Below are positions 34,549-43,507 of a DNA stretch of 64,000 bases, in pieces (position 1 is the first letter of the stretch; each line of letters begins with the position of its first letter). The notes below the pieces were generated by a model that ran no database searches, had not been told where the DNA came from, and saw nothing but the letters and a program-made list of their open reading frames with translations. Source of the stretch: Paracoccus isoporae. GTDB taxonomy: Bacteria; Pseudomonadota; Alphaproteobacteria; Rhodobacterales; Rhodobacteraceae. The stretch is from positions 62,001-126,000 of the forward strand of contig NZ_FNAH01000007.1 of NCBI RefSeq assembly GCF_900101865.1, read 5' to 3'. The position numbers were made by a program, and so were the translations under genes.

Positions 34549-37500
34549 TCAGGCGCGTGCAGGCTGCGCGTCAGGTGCGGTTCCGGGCTCGGCATCGTCG
34601 AACTTGTCCTTGCGGCCCAGCAGACGCCGCATCAGCACATAGAAGAGCGGCGCGAACAGGATGCCGAAGATCGTCGCCATGATAGTCCCGCCCAGCACGG
34701 TCGAGCCGATGGCGTTCCGGCCCGCGGCACCCGCCCCTGACGACAGCACCAGCGGCGTGACGCCGAGCGAGAAGGCGATCGATGTCATGATGATCGGGCG
34801 GAAACGCTGCCGCGCCGCCTCGACCACCGCCCGGTAGAGCGGCACGCCGGCCACGGATTGCTCGCGCGCAAACTCCACGATCAGGATCGCGTTCTTGCCG
34901 GTCAGGCCGATCACCGTCAGCAGCCCGACCTGGAAGAACACGCCATTGTCGAACCCGCCCAGATTTGCCCCGATCAGCGCCCCGAGAATGCCGATGGGCA
35001 TGACCAGGATGACCGCGAGTGGGATCGACCAGCTTTCGTAGAGCGCGGCGAGGCACAGGAACACCGCCGCCAGCGACAACGCATAGAGCAGCATCGTCTG
35101 GTCGCCGGATTCGCGCTCCTCGAGTGACAGGCCGGTCCAGGCGACGTTGAAGCCGTCGGGCAGTTGCGCGGCGATATTCTCGACCTCGGCCATCGCGTCG
35201 CCGGTACTGACGCCCGGCTGCGGGCTGCCCTGGATCTGCATTGACGGCACGCCGTTATAGCGGTTCAGCCCCTGCGGCCCGAAGGTCCAGTCCCCTTCCG
35301 CGAAATTGGCGAAAGGCACCAGCCCGCCCGCCGCGTTGCGGACCCGCCATTTCTCCAGATCGCTCGGCGTGGCGCGGCTGTCCGGCTCGCCCTGGACATA
35401 GACCCGTTTGATCCGGCCGCGATCGACGAAATCGTTCACATAGCGGCCGGTCCAGGCGATTTGCAGAAGATTGGCGACATCGGTGGCGCTGACGCCCATC
35501 GCGCCTGCCCGACGCCAGTCGATGTCCAGCCGGTACTGGCTGGCATCTTCCAGCCCGGAGGGCCGGGTCTGGGTAATCAACTGGCTCTGCGCCGCCATCC
35601 CGAGGAACTGGTTGCGGGCCTCAAGAAGCTGTTCGTGGGACTGGCCGCCGCGTGCCTGCAAATAGAAGTCGAAGCCCGATGCATTGCCCAGCTCGATCAC
35701 CGCCGGCGGCACCACGGGGAACACCATGGCGTCGCGGATCTGGCTCAACGCGCCGAAGGCGCGGCCGGCGATGGCCTGCACCGATTGGGCGGGGTCGGTC
35801 CGCTCCTCCCAGTCCTTCAGCCGCACGAAGGCCATGCCGACATTCTGGCCCTGACCGGCGAAGCTGAAGCCGACCACGCTGAACATCGATTCGACCGATT
35901 CCGATTCCTGGGTCAGGAAATAATTCTGGACGTCATCCACCACCGCCTGGGTGCGCTCGGCCGTGGCCCCGGTCGGGGCCTGGATCAGCACGAACATGAT
36001 GCCCTGATCCTCCTCGGGCAGGAAACCCTGCGGCGTGCGGATGAACAGCAGCACCATCACCGCGGCGAGACCGGCATAGACCAGCAGCATCCGCAGCGGC
36101 CGACGCACCAGCCAGCCCACCGCGCCGGTATATCCGTTGGTCGTCTTGTCGAAGCCGCGGTTGAACAGCCCGAACAGACCGCCCCGCTTGCCGTGGCTGG
36201 GCCTCAGCATCGAGGCGCAGAGCGCCGGGGTCAGCGTCAGCGCGACGACCACCGACAGCGCCATGGCCGAGACGATGGTGATGGCGAATTGCTGATAGAT
36301 CACCCCGGTCGAGCCGCCGAAGAACGCCATCGGCACGAACACCGCCGACAAAACGAGCGCGATGCCGATCAGCGCGCCGGTGATCTGGCCCATGGATTTC
36401 CGCGTCGCCTCGCGCGGGTCCAGCCCCTCCTCCTCCATGATGCGTTCGACGTTTTCCACCACCACGATGGCATCGTCGACCAAAAGGCCGATGGCCAGCA
36501 CCATGGCCAGCATGGTCAGCGTGTTGATGGTAAATCCGAACGCCGCCATGATGCCGAACGTCCCCAGCAGCACGATGGGCACGGCAAGCGTCGGGATCAG
36601 CGTCGCGCGCCAGTTCTGCAGGAACACATACATCACCACGAAGACCAGCACGATCGCCTCGATCAGCGTCTTGACGACTTCCTCGATGGAGATCTCGACG
36701 AAAGGCGAGGTGTCGAAGGGGATGACATATTCGACGCCTTCGGGGAAGAACTGGGCAAATTCCTCCATCCGCTCCTTCACCCGCTCGGCGGTGTCGAGCG
36801 CGTTGGCGCCGGGCGCCAGGCTCAGCGCCATGCCGGAGGAGGGGCGGCCGTTATAGGTGGCGTTGGCGACATAGGATTCCGCGCCGATCTCCACCCGCGC
36901 CACGTCCTGCAACAGCACGAGCCCGCCATTCTCCTCGGCCCTGAGCACGATCTGGCGGAACTCCTCGGGCGTGGACAGAAGCGATTGCGCGGTGACCGTG
37001 GCGTTGAGCTGCTGCCCATCCACCGCCGGCAGCGCGCCGAACGCACCCGCCGAGATCTGCGTGTTCTGCGCCGAAACCGCCGCCACCACGTCGGACGGGC
37101 TCATCTCGAACGCGGCGAGCTTGGACGGATCCAGCCAGATCCGCATCGCGTACTGCGCGCCGAACACCTGGACCGAGCCGATCCCCTCGATCCGGCTGAG
37201 ATCGTCAACCAGGTTGGTGACCATGTAATCGGCCAGATCGGCGTCGTCGTAATCCTCGTTGCCGATCAGCCCGATCACCATCAGGAACCCCGAGGTGGCC
37301 TTTTCGACGGTGATCCCCTGCCGCTGCACCGGCTCGGGCAGAAGCGAGGTCGCCTGGCTCAGCTTGTTCTGCACCTGCACCTGCGCAATATCGACATCGG
37401 TGCCGGTCTCGAAGGACAGCGTGGTCGAGGACGACCCCGCCGAGGTCGAACTGGAGGAGATGTAGCGCATCCCGTCCAGCCCGGTCATCTGCTGCTCGAT

Positions 37501-37692
37501 CACCTGGGTCACGGTGTTGGAGACGGTTTCCGCAGAGGCGCCCGGATAATTGGCCCGAATGGTCACCGAAGGCGGCGCGATCTGCGGATATTGCGCGACC
37601 GGCAGGGACAGGATCGACAAGACGCCGATCCCCATGATGATGATCGAGATGACCCAGGCGAAAACCGGTCGATCGATGAAAAAACGGGCCAT
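34549..37692 (-). CDS. RND efflux pump inner-membrane transporter (HAE1/AcrB type)
   Basis: A 1047-residue HAE1-family transporter of normal length. It begins with the AcrB-like MARFFIDRPVFAWVISIIIM helix. The proton-relay residues are in LLVDDAIVVVENVER, and the lysine is in GLTGKNAILIVEFA. Two large periplasmic loops and 12 membrane helices are expected. It exports drugs, bile acids or similar toxic compounds with the adaptor encoded 33 bp upstream. No outer-membrane channel or TetR-type regulator is adjacent. Confidence 0.93.
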   Translation of the reverse strand: MARFFIDRPVFAWVISIIIMGIGVLSILSLPVAQYPQIAPPSVTIRANYPGASAETVSNTVTQVIEQQMTGLDGMRYISSSSTSAGSSSTTLSFETGTDVDIAQVQVQNKLSQATSLLPEPVQRQGITVEKATSGFLMVIGLIGNEDYDDADLADYMVTNLVDDLSRIEGIGSVQVFGAQYAMRIWLDPSKLAAFEMSPSDVVAAVSAQNTQISAGAFGALPAVDGQQLNATVTAQSLLSTPEEFRQIVLRAEENGGLVLLQDVARVEIGAESYVANATYNGRPSSGMALSLAPGANALDTAERVKERMEEFAQFFPEGVEYVIPFDTSPFVEISIEEVVKTLIEAIVLVFVVMYVFLQNWRATLIPTLAVPIVLLGTFGIMAAFGFTINTLTMLAMVLAIGLLVDDAIVVVENVERIMEEEGLDPREATRKSMGQITGALIGIALVLSAVFVPMAFFGGSTGVIYQQFAITIVSAMALSVVVALTLTPALCASMLRPSHGKRGGLFGLFNRGFDKTTNGYTGAVGWLVRRPLRMLLVYAGLAAVMVLLFIRTPQGFLPEEDQGIMFVLIQAPTGATAERTQAVVDDVQNYFLTQESESVESMFSVVGFSFAGQGQNVGMAFVRLKDWEERTDPAQSVQAIAGRAFGALSQIRDAMVFPVVPPAVIELGNASGFDFYLQARGGQSHEQLLEARNQFLGMAAQSQLITQTRPSGLEDASQYRLDIDWRRAGAMGVSATDVANLLQIAWTGRYVNDFVDRGRIKRVYVQGEPDSRATPSDLEKWRVRNAAGGLVPFANFAEGDWTFGPQGLNRYNGVPSMQIQGSPQPGVSTGDAMAEVENIAAQLPDGFNVAWTGLSLEERESGDQTMLLYALSLAAVFLCLAALYESWSIPLAVILVMPIGILGALIGANLGGFDNGVFFQVGLLTVIGLTGKNAILIVEFAREQSVAGVPLYRAVVEAARQRFRPIIMTSIAFSLGVTPLVLSSGAGAAGRNAIGSTVLGGTIMATIFGILFAPLFYVLMRRLLGRKDKFDDAEPGTAPDAQPARA

Positions 37693-37725
37693 ATGCGAGC
37701 CTTCGTTGGTCCCTGCGCGCCGGGG

Positions 37726-39093
37726 TCAGTTCCCGGCTTGCGCGGCGTCGGTTTCGGGGGAGGCGGCAGCGTCGCCTGCGGCGGCGTCGGGAGCAGACGA
37801 CGTGTCCTGCGGCGCGCTGTCCGGGGCGGCCTCTTCCGCTGCGCTTTCTGGCTGTGCGGCCTGATCGGCGTCCGTCCCATCCTGCGCGGGCTCCGTCGCC
37901 TCGGGCTGTGGCGCCGCACCGGCCTCTGCGCCTGCTGCGCCTTGGCCGTCTGTGTCCTCACCGTCTTCCTGCCGCTCTTCCGGTGTCACGGTCACGCCCG
38001 GCGCGATGCGCTGCGTCCCGGCCACGACGATGCGGTCGCCATCGCTCAGCCCCTCGCGCACCACCCAGTCACTGCCGCGATCCTGCACGATCTCCAGCAT
38101 GCGCTGCTCGACCACGTTCTCGGCATTGACGACATAGGCGATGGGCCGGCCGCGGCGGTCGCGGCTGACGCCTTCCTGCGGGGCGAGGATCATGCCGGAC
38201 AACTCGGCCTGCGGGATGTCGGCCAGCACATACATTCCGGGCAGCAACAGATTGTCCGGGTTGGAAAATTCCATGCGCAGCGTCACGACGCCGGTGGTCT
38301 CGTCCACATGGGGCTCGGCCCCGGTCAGCGAGCCGGTCTGCTCATAGACCGTGCCATCTGCCAGCCGCAGGCTGACCGTGCGGGCCGCGCCGTTCGCCAG
38401 TGCCGCGCCATCGCCCTGGCGCTGCCAGCGGATGATGTCGGCGGCGGATTGCGTCACGTCCACCTGCACCGGGTCGATGCGGCGGATCACCGCCAGCGGC
38501 GTGGCCTGGCTGGCCGTGACAAGCGCACCCTGCGAGGTCTGGGCAAGACCGATCACCCCATCGAGCGGGGCGGTGATGGTGGTGCGGTCCAGATCGATCC
38601 GGGCCGCCTCCAACTGCGCCTCGGCCGCCTTCACCGCGGCCTGCGCGGCATCGCGCGCGGCGATGGCGCTGTCCTCGGTCTGCTGGCTGGCCACGCTGCG
38701 GTCGCGCAGGGCGGCCACGCGCTCGGCCTCGCGGGTGGCGGCATCGGCCTGCGCCGTGGCCTGGGCGAGCGCCGCCTCCGCCTGCGCCACCGCCGCCTCG
38801 TAGCTGCGCGGGTCGATCCGGTAGAGCGGATCGCCCGCGCTGACCACGCTGCCTTCCTCGAACAGCCGTTCGGTGATGATGCCGTTGACCTGCGGGCGCA
38901 GTTCCGCCTCGGCCGAGGCCAGCACCCGTCCGGGAAGCGACGCGGTCAGCACCACATCCTCGGCCGAAAGCGTGACCACCGTCACCGCAGGCGGCGGCGC
39001 CTCGCCCCCGCCCGGCTGTTGCGCTGCGGCGGGTCCGGCGAGAATCAGCCACAGGAGCGCGCCCGCGCGCAGGAGTTTTTGCGAAGAGTTCAT
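37726..39093 (-). CDS. RND efflux periplasmic adaptor with long acidic tail
   Basis: A 455-residue membrane-fusion protein. The N-terminal signal peptide ends with AGPAAAQQ near residue 26. Barrel-sandwich and coiled-coil hairpin regions follow (EAALAQATAQADAATREAERV near residue 110), then a beta-barrel domain. After about residue 370 the protein runs into ~85 residues of low complexity rich in Glu, Asp, Gln, Ala and Pro (for example ERQEDGEDTDGQGAAGAEA), not found in AcrA. ATG 39093 is fixed by the signal peptide. It is the first gene of the pump operon. Confidence 0.88.
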   Translation of the reverse strand: MNSSQKLLRAGALLWLILAGPAAAQQPGGGEAPPPAVTVVTLSAEDVVLTASLPGRVLASAEAELRPQVNGIITERLFEEGSVVSAGDPLYRIDPRSYEAAVAQAEAALAQATAQADAATREAERVAALRDRSVASQQTEDSAIAARDAAQAAVKAAEAQLEAARIDLDRTTITAPLDGVIGLAQTSQGALVTASQATPLAVIRRIDPVQVDVTQSAADIIRWQRQGDGAALANGAARTVSLRLADGTVYEQTGSLTGAEPHVDETTGVVTLRMEFSNPDNLLLPGMYVLADIPQAELSGMILAPQEGVSRDRRGRPIAYVVNAENVVEQRMLEIVQDRGSDWVVREGLSDGDRIVVAGTQRIAPGVTVTPEERQEDGEDTDGQGAAGAEAGAAPQPEATEPAQDGTDADQAAQPESAAEEAAPDSAPQDTSSAPDAAAGDAAASPETDAAQAGN

Positions 39094-39239
39094 ACTTTCC
39101 AACCGTTTCCGGGGATCCGCAAAGCGATCACGAAGTCTGACAAATGATCGGTCGCGCAATCACGATAGCGTGCAATCTAGGCCAGAACACCGGGGTCTTC
39201 AATGCGGGTTCGGCCCGCCGGACGCGGCGGAAAGCGGCT

Positions 39240-40256
39240 CTAGCCTGCGCGCAACTCCTCCAGCATCGCCATTTCCTCGGCACTCAGCGCGATGCCGTCG
39301 CGCATCGCCGCCGCGCGCGCGGCAAAGCGGCGTTCCGAGGGCAGTCTTGCGCCTTGTCCGGCAATGGCGTCCAGCAGGCGCTCGGCCCGCGCAAAGGGAT
39401 CGCCGGGCCGTCCGGCCGCAAAGCGCGCGGGCGACATGGCAATGATGAGCTCGCCATGCGCGGGCAAAAGCGCCGTGCTGCCAAGCGCGCCGAGCGCCTC
39501 GGGGCTTGTCAGATCGCCGATCATCGCCCCCGCCAGAAGCTCGATCATGGTGGAGATCGCCGATCCCTTGTGCCCGCCAAAGGGCAGCATCGCACCGGCC
39601 AGGGCCGCATGGGGATCGGTGGTGGGCCGGCCCTCCGCATCCACCGCCCAGCCTTCGGGCAGGGTGCGGCCATCCTGTCGGTGCAGCTCGATCTCGCCCC
39701 GCGCGACGATGGAGGTGGCGAAATCGAACACATAGGGATGCCGTCCGGGGCGTGGCCAGCCGAAGGCGAAGGGGTTGGTTCCCAAAAGCGGCGCGGTGCC
39801 GCCCGACGGCGCCACGGCGGCGTAGCTCGGGCACATCGCCAGCGCCGCGACCCCGGCTTCGGTCAGCGTCTCGATCTCGGGCCACAGCGCGGAGAAATGT
39901 GTGCAATCATTGATGACAAGCGCCGCAATCCCCTGCGCAGCGGCCTGTTCCGCCAGCACCGGCGCGCCGACCGAGAACGCGGCGGTCGAGAATCCTCCGC
40001 CCGCATTCACCCGGATCAGCGGGCCGCCATCATGCTGCAATTCGGGCTCGGCGGCCGGGTCCACCTTGCCCGCCTCGATGGTCCGCAGGCAGCCCGCGAT
40101 GCGGTAGATGCCGTGGGATTTGCAATTGTCCCGCTCGCCCGCGACGATGGTGGCGGCGACGCTGCGCGCCTGGATGTCGTTCAGCCCGGCGCGCAGGAAG
40201 ATTCCGGTGACGATTTCAGTCAGGGCGGCGATGCTCAGCCGGGTCGGTCGCGGCAT
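39240..40256 (-). CDS. Delta1-pyrroline-2-carboxylate reductase-like (malate/lactate dehydrogenase family)
   Basis: A 338-residue protein of the Ldh2/malate dehydrogenase YlbC family. Visible motifs are NCKSHGIYRI near residue 45, DCTHFSALWP, GTNPFAFG and the HKGSAISTMIE segment. Family members reduce cyclic imines, including delta1-pyrroline-2-carboxylate and piperideine-2-carboxylate, to L-proline or L-pipecolate with NAD(P)H. In this cluster it would finish the 3-hydroxyproline dehydratase route. It diverges from the uptake operon over a 320-bp control region that contains two candidate operators. Confidence 0.82.
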   Translation of the reverse strand: MPRPTRLSIAALTEIVTGIFLRAGLNDIQARSVAATIVAGERDNCKSHGIYRIAGCLRTIEAGKVDPAAEPELQHDGGPLIRVNAGGGFSTAAFSVGAPVLAEQAAAQGIAALVINDCTHFSALWPEIETLTEAGVAALAMCPSYAAVAPSGGTAPLLGTNPFAFGWPRPGRHPYVFDFATSIVARGEIELHRQDGRTLPEGWAVDAEGRPTTDPHAALAGAMLPFGGHKGSAISTMIELLAGAMIGDLTSPEALGALGSTALLPAHGELIIAMSPARFAAGRPGDPFARAERLLDAIAGQGARLPSERRFAARAAAMRDGIALSAEEMAMLEELRAG

Positions 40257-40294
40257 CAGGTAACTCCCTTCGGATGACTGCCTGCCTGTTTTGT

Positions 40295-40307
40295 ATACTT
40301 GATGTAT
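40295..40307. promoter_or_regulatory. Candidate GntR operator 1: ATAC-N5-GTAT
   Basis: ATACTTGATGTAT. It lies 40 bp from the reductase start, placed to control leftward transcription. The reverse complement shares TGCATACA with operator 2. Confidence 0.6.
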
Positions 40308-40344
40308 GCAGCACCCGCAAGCGGTCCGCGCGGAACACTCCGGC

Positions 40345-40428
40345 GGCGTGCTGTCCATCCGCCGCGTCCTGCGGCCGGTCAGATTTCACAGCATCGCCGC
40401 GGGCGTCTTGCCTTGTGGTATCGCGTGA
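40345..40428 (+). pseudogene. C-terminal remnant of a 2-oxoglutarate-semialdehyde dehydrogenase
   Basis: Read to the TGA at 40426-40428, the frame encodes VLSIRRVLRPVRF followed by HSIAAGVLPCGIA. The intact KGSADH at 26234-27748 ends TLSIRRFLRPVSF, QNIPTGVLPDDLA: about 16 of the last 27 residues are identical, and both stop at the same place. Nothing upstream matches the rest of the enzyme. This is the tail of a deleted hydroxyproline-pathway KGSADH. Confidence 0.75.
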
Positions 40429-40470
40429 GAGGAAGGGCGAAGAACCCGCGCCGCCCCGCCCGGGTTTTGC

Positions 40471-40483
40471 ATACAACTTGTAT
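40471..40483. promoter_or_regulatory. Candidate GntR operator 2: ATAC-N5-GTAT
   Basis: ATACAACTTGTAT, a perfect palindrome around its central C, with TGC on the left flank. It sits about 95 bp before the binding-protein gene, in the likely promoter of the uptake and catabolic operon. Confidence 0.65.
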
Positions 40484-40576
40484 TTAATATTTGCTTTTCG
40501 ATCGCCGGCAGCGGATAAAAATCCCATGGAATCGTCTCATATGGATTCGAATACCAGACAGGGAGAAGAAAAAGAT

Positions 40577-41386
40577 ATGAAAATCTCAACGCTTACCATC
40601 GCCGCCGTCTCCGCCACCGCGCTGACCGGGCCCGCCTTCGCCGACAAGCTGGACGACATCATCGCGTCGGGCACGCTGCGCTGCGCGGTGGTGCTCGACT
40701 TCCCCCCCATGGGGTCGCGCGACGAGAACAACGAGCCGCAGGGCTTCGACGTGGATTACTGCAACGACCTGGCCGCGGCGCTCGGCGTCGAGGCGGAAGT
40801 CGTCGAAACCACCTTCCCCGAGCGGATTCCGGCGCTCGTCTCCGGCCAGGTGGACGTGGCCGTCGCCTCGACCTCAGATACCCTGGAGCGCGCCAAGACC
40901 GTGGGCTTCACCATCCCTTACTATGCGTTTGAAAACGCTGTCGTCGCCAATGAGGGCGTCGAGATGTCGAGCTGGGAAGACCTGCAGGGCAAGACCGTCG
41001 GCGCCACCGCCGGCACCTATGAAGCGATCTGGCTGGAGGGCAAGATCGACGAATGGGGCGAGGGGGAATTCCGGCCCTACCAGAACCAGGCCGATGTGTT
41101 CCTGGCGCTGAGCCAGGGTCAGCTTGACGCGACCGTCTCCACCGTCGAGGTGGCCGAGGCGAATGTGGCGTCGGGCAATTACGACGGCATCAAGATCGTG
41201 GACAAGGCGCCGATGGTGCCCGACTATGTCGGCCTGATCACGCTGCGGGGCGAATACGGGCTGATCGACTACATGAACCTGTTCATCAACCAGCAGGTGC
41301 GCACCGGGCGCTATGCCGAGCTGTATGAGAAATGGGTGGGCGAGGGCGAGCCGGCCGATCTGACGATCCAGGGCGTCTACCGCTAA
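40577..41386 (+). CDS. Amino-acid ABC transporter substrate-binding protein (hydroxyproline uptake)
   Basis: A 269-residue family-3 solute-binding protein. The signal peptide (MKISTLTIAAVSATALTGPA, FA) has cleavage near residue 22. The ligand-binding pattern is typical: GTLRCAVVLDFPPMGSRDE, GFDVDYCNDLAAALG and VDVAVASTSDTLERAKTV. It captures a polar amino acid in the periplasm; hydroxyproline or proline is likely because the rest of the operon degrades hydroxyproline. ATG 40577 is chosen because the signal peptide starts there. It begins an operon running to 48458. Confidence 0.9.
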   Translation: MKISTLTIAAVSATALTGPAFADKLDDIIASGTLRCAVVLDFPPMGSRDENNEPQGFDVDYCNDLAAALGVEAEVVETTFPERIPALVSGQVDVAVASTSDTLERAKTVGFTIPYYAFENAVVANEGVEMSSWEDLQGKTVGATAGTYEAIWLEGKIDEWGEGEFRPYQNQADVFLALSQGQLDATVSTVEVAEANVASGNYDGIKIVDKAPMVPDYVGLITLRGEYGLIDYMNLFINQQVRTGRYAELYEKWVGEGEPADLTIQGVYR

Positions 41387-41397
41387 GACCGCCACCG

Positions 41398-41430
41398 GGG
41401 CGGCGCGGCGATCCGCCGTGCCGCCCGTTT
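41398..41430 (+). terminator. Intercistronic hairpin, likely partial terminator, after binding-protein gene
   Basis: A 13-bp GC-rich stem with one wobble pair (GGGCGGCGCGGCG and CGCCGTGCCGCCC) and a 3-base loop is followed by GTTT. The weak T-run suggests partial termination or mRNA stabilisation that favours binding protein over membrane subunits. Confidence 0.55.
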
Positions 41431-41452
41431 CGTGTCCCGGACGGAGGCGGTC

Positions 41453-42118
41453 ATGTTCAACTACACGTTCCAGTGGAAGCAGGTCTATGCCCGCCTGCCG
41501 GAGATGCTGGAAGGCGCGCTCGTCACCATGCAGATCGCGGTGCTGTCGATGGTGATCGGCATCGTGCTGGCGGTGATGCTGACGCTGTTCCGCCTGTCGG
41601 GCAACCGCATCCTCGGCGGCGTCGCGCAGGCCTGGGTCGAGGTGGCGCGCAACACCCCGGCGCTGTTCCAGATCTACATGGCGCATTTCGGTGTCGCCAG
41701 TTTCGGCATCCATTTCAGCCCCTGGACCTCGCTGCTGATCGGCATCACCTTCAACAATGCGGGCTATCTGGCCGAGAATTTCCGCGGCGCGCTGAAAGCC
41801 ATTCCCGACACCCAGGCCCGTTCCGGCCGGTCCCTGGGGATGAGCGAATTGCAGGCCTTTCGCCATATCGTGCTGCCGCAGATGCTGCGCATCGCCTTCC
41901 TGCCGATGTCGAACCAGATGGTCTGGGCGGTGCTGATGACCTCGCTCGGCGTCACGGTCGGGATGAACACCGATCTCTACGGCGTCACCCAGGATCTGAA
42001 CGCGCTGACCTTTCGTACCTTCGAGCTGTTCTTCGTCGCGGGCGTCATCTTCTATGCCATCGTCAAGCTGATCCAGCTCGCCACGCGGCTGATCGCCTGG
42101 CGCATGTTCCGGTATTGA
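41453..42118 (+). CDS. Amino-acid ABC transporter permease 1
   Basis: A 221-residue HisM/GlnP-type permease with about five membrane segments. The coupling-helix (EAA) region reads FRGALKAIPDTQARSGRSLGMSELQAFRHIVLP in shortened form: the key pattern is ALKAIP, then GRSLGM, then IVLPQ. ATG 41453 has a GGAGG site. It pairs with permease 2. Confidence 0.9.
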   Translation: MFNYTFQWKQVYARLPEMLEGALVTMQIAVLSMVIGIVLAVMLTLFRLSGNRILGGVAQAWVEVARNTPALFQIYMAHFGVASFGIHFSPWTSLLIGITFNNAGYLAENFRGALKAIPDTQARSGRSLGMSELQAFRHIVLPQMLRIAFLPMSNQMVWAVLMTSLGVTVGMNTDLYGVTQDLNALTFRTFELFFVAGVIFYAIVKLIQLATRLIAWRMFRY

Positions 42119-42128
42119 GGAGGGCGCC

Positions 42129-42782
42129 ATGTTCGATACCGCCATGACCCTCAACGATGTCATGTTCCTCGCCCAGGGCGCGGGGATGACGATCCTTGTC
42201 ACCCTGATCGCGGTGGTCTGCGGCACGGTGCTGGGGATCATCTTCGGGGTGGTCCGCTATCAGGTCGGTCCGGTCTGGGCCGCGCCCTTGACCTTCTTTC
42301 TGGACGTGTTCCGCTCTATCCCGCTGCTGATCCAGTTGGTCCTGACCTTCGCCTTCATCGGCACGGTGATGAAGATCCGCATCTCCGGCTTCTCGGTCGC
42401 CTGTCTGGTGCTGACGCTCTATACCTCGGCCTATTGCGCCGAGATCGTGCGCGGCGCGATCGAATCCGTGCCGCCGACGCTGCGCCGCGCCTCTCGCTCG
42501 CTCGGCATGACATGGGGGCAGGACATGCGCCATATCGTGCTGCCGCTGGCGACGCGTGTGGCCTTTCCAAGCTGGATCGGGCTGGCGTTGTCGGTGATGA
42601 AGGATTCCGCGCTCGTCTATGTCGTGCAGGTGACGGAGCTGCTGAAATCCACGCAGATCCTGATCACTCGCCTGCAAGAGCCGCTGTTCCTGCTGATGAT
42701 CTGCGGCGCGTTCTACTTCCTCATCAGCTTCCCCATTGCCCGCATCGGCGGCTATCTCGAACGACGGTGGTCCAATGATTGA
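42129..42782 (+). CDS. Amino-acid ABC transporter permease 2
   Basis: A 217-residue permease of the same type. Motifs are LDVFRSIPLLIQL, VRGAIESVPPTLRRASRSLG and HIVLPLATR (EAA loop). It lies 10 bp after permease 1 and overlaps the ATPase gene by 8 bp. Confidence 0.9.
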   Translation: MFDTAMTLNDVMFLAQGAGMTILVTLIAVVCGTVLGIIFGVVRYQVGPVWAAPLTFFLDVFRSIPLLIQLVLTFAFIGTVMKIRISGFSVACLVLTLYTSAYCAEIVRGAIESVPPTLRRASRSLGMTWGQDMRHIVLPLATRVAFPSWIGLALSVMKDSALVYVVQVTELLKSTQILITRLQEPLFLLMICGAFYFLISFPIARIGGYLERRWSND

Positions 42783-43497
42783 GATCGAAAATGTCCGCAA
42801 ATCCTTCGGCGCGCTCGAGGTGCTGAAGGGGATCGACCTGACCGTCCAGAATGGCGAGGTGCTGACGGTGATCGGCGGTTCGGGTTCCGGCAAATCGACC
42901 CTGCTGACCTGCATCAACGGGCTGGAGCCGATCAATGCCGGCACGATCCGCGTCGACGGGACCGAGGTTCACGCCAAGTCCACCGACATCAACAAGCTGC
43001 GCCAGAAGATCGGCATCGTGTTTCAGCAATGGAACGCCTTCCCGCATCTGACGGTGAAGGAAAACGTCATGCTGGCCCCGCGCAAGGTGCTGAAACAGTC
43101 CCGCGCCGAGGCCGAGGCGATGGCGGTCAGGCAGTTGGAGCATGTGGGCTTGGGCGACAAGCTGGATGTCTATCCGACGCGGCTGTCGGGCGGGCAGCAG
43201 CAGCGCATGGCGATCGCCCGCGCGCTTGCCATGTCGCCGCGCTACATGCTGTTCGACGAGGTGACCTCCGCGCTCGACCCGCAGCTTGTGGGCGAGGTGC
43301 TGGATACGCTGCGCATGCTGGCCAGCGAAGGCATGACGATGATCTGCGTCACGCATGAGATGAAATTCGCGCGCGAAGTCTCTGATAGGGTGGCGTTTTT
43401 CCATCAGGGCGTGATGGCGGAGATCGCCCCGCCGGACGAATTGTTCGGGTCGCCCAGGGATCCGAATCTTCAGCAATTCCTCGCCGCCACGCATTGA
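42775..43497 (+). CDS. Amino-acid ABC transporter ATP-binding protein
   Basis: A 240-residue ATPase of the GlnQ/HisP group. Walker A is GGSGSGKST near residue 36, the Q-loop is VFQQWNAFPHL, the signature is LSGGQQQRMAIARAL and Walker B is MLFDEVTSALD. The H-loop is VTHEM. It powers the two permeases. ATG 42775 overlaps the permease 2 stop. Confidence 0.94.
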   Translation: MIEIENVRKSFGALEVLKGIDLTVQNGEVLTVIGGSGSGKSTLLTCINGLEPINAGTIRVDGTEVHAKSTDINKLRQKIGIVFQQWNAFPHLTVKENVMLAPRKVLKQSRAEAEAMAVRQLEHVGLGDKLDVYPTRLSGGQQQRMAIARALAMSPRYMLFDEVTSALDPQLVGEVLDTLRMLASEGMTMICVTHEMKFAREVSDRVAFFHQGVMAEIAPPDELFGSPRDPNLQQFLAATH

Positions 43498-43507
43498 GGT
43501 CAAACCC

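Larger units (their letters stand above)
40257..40576. promoter_or_regulatory. 320-bp divergent control region of the hydroxyproline regulon
   Basis: It contains two ATAC-N5-GTAT palindromes (listed separately), a degraded aldehyde-dehydrogenase C-terminus between them, an A/T-rich promoter zone near 40470-40500, and a GGGAGAAG ribosome-binding site before the binding-protein ATG at 40577. Confidence 0.6.

Noticed and set aside
35461-39147. A 1228-codon open frame on the + strand opposite the RND pump and adaptor
   Set aside because: Same composition bias, no family match, and it lies against two clear efflux genes.
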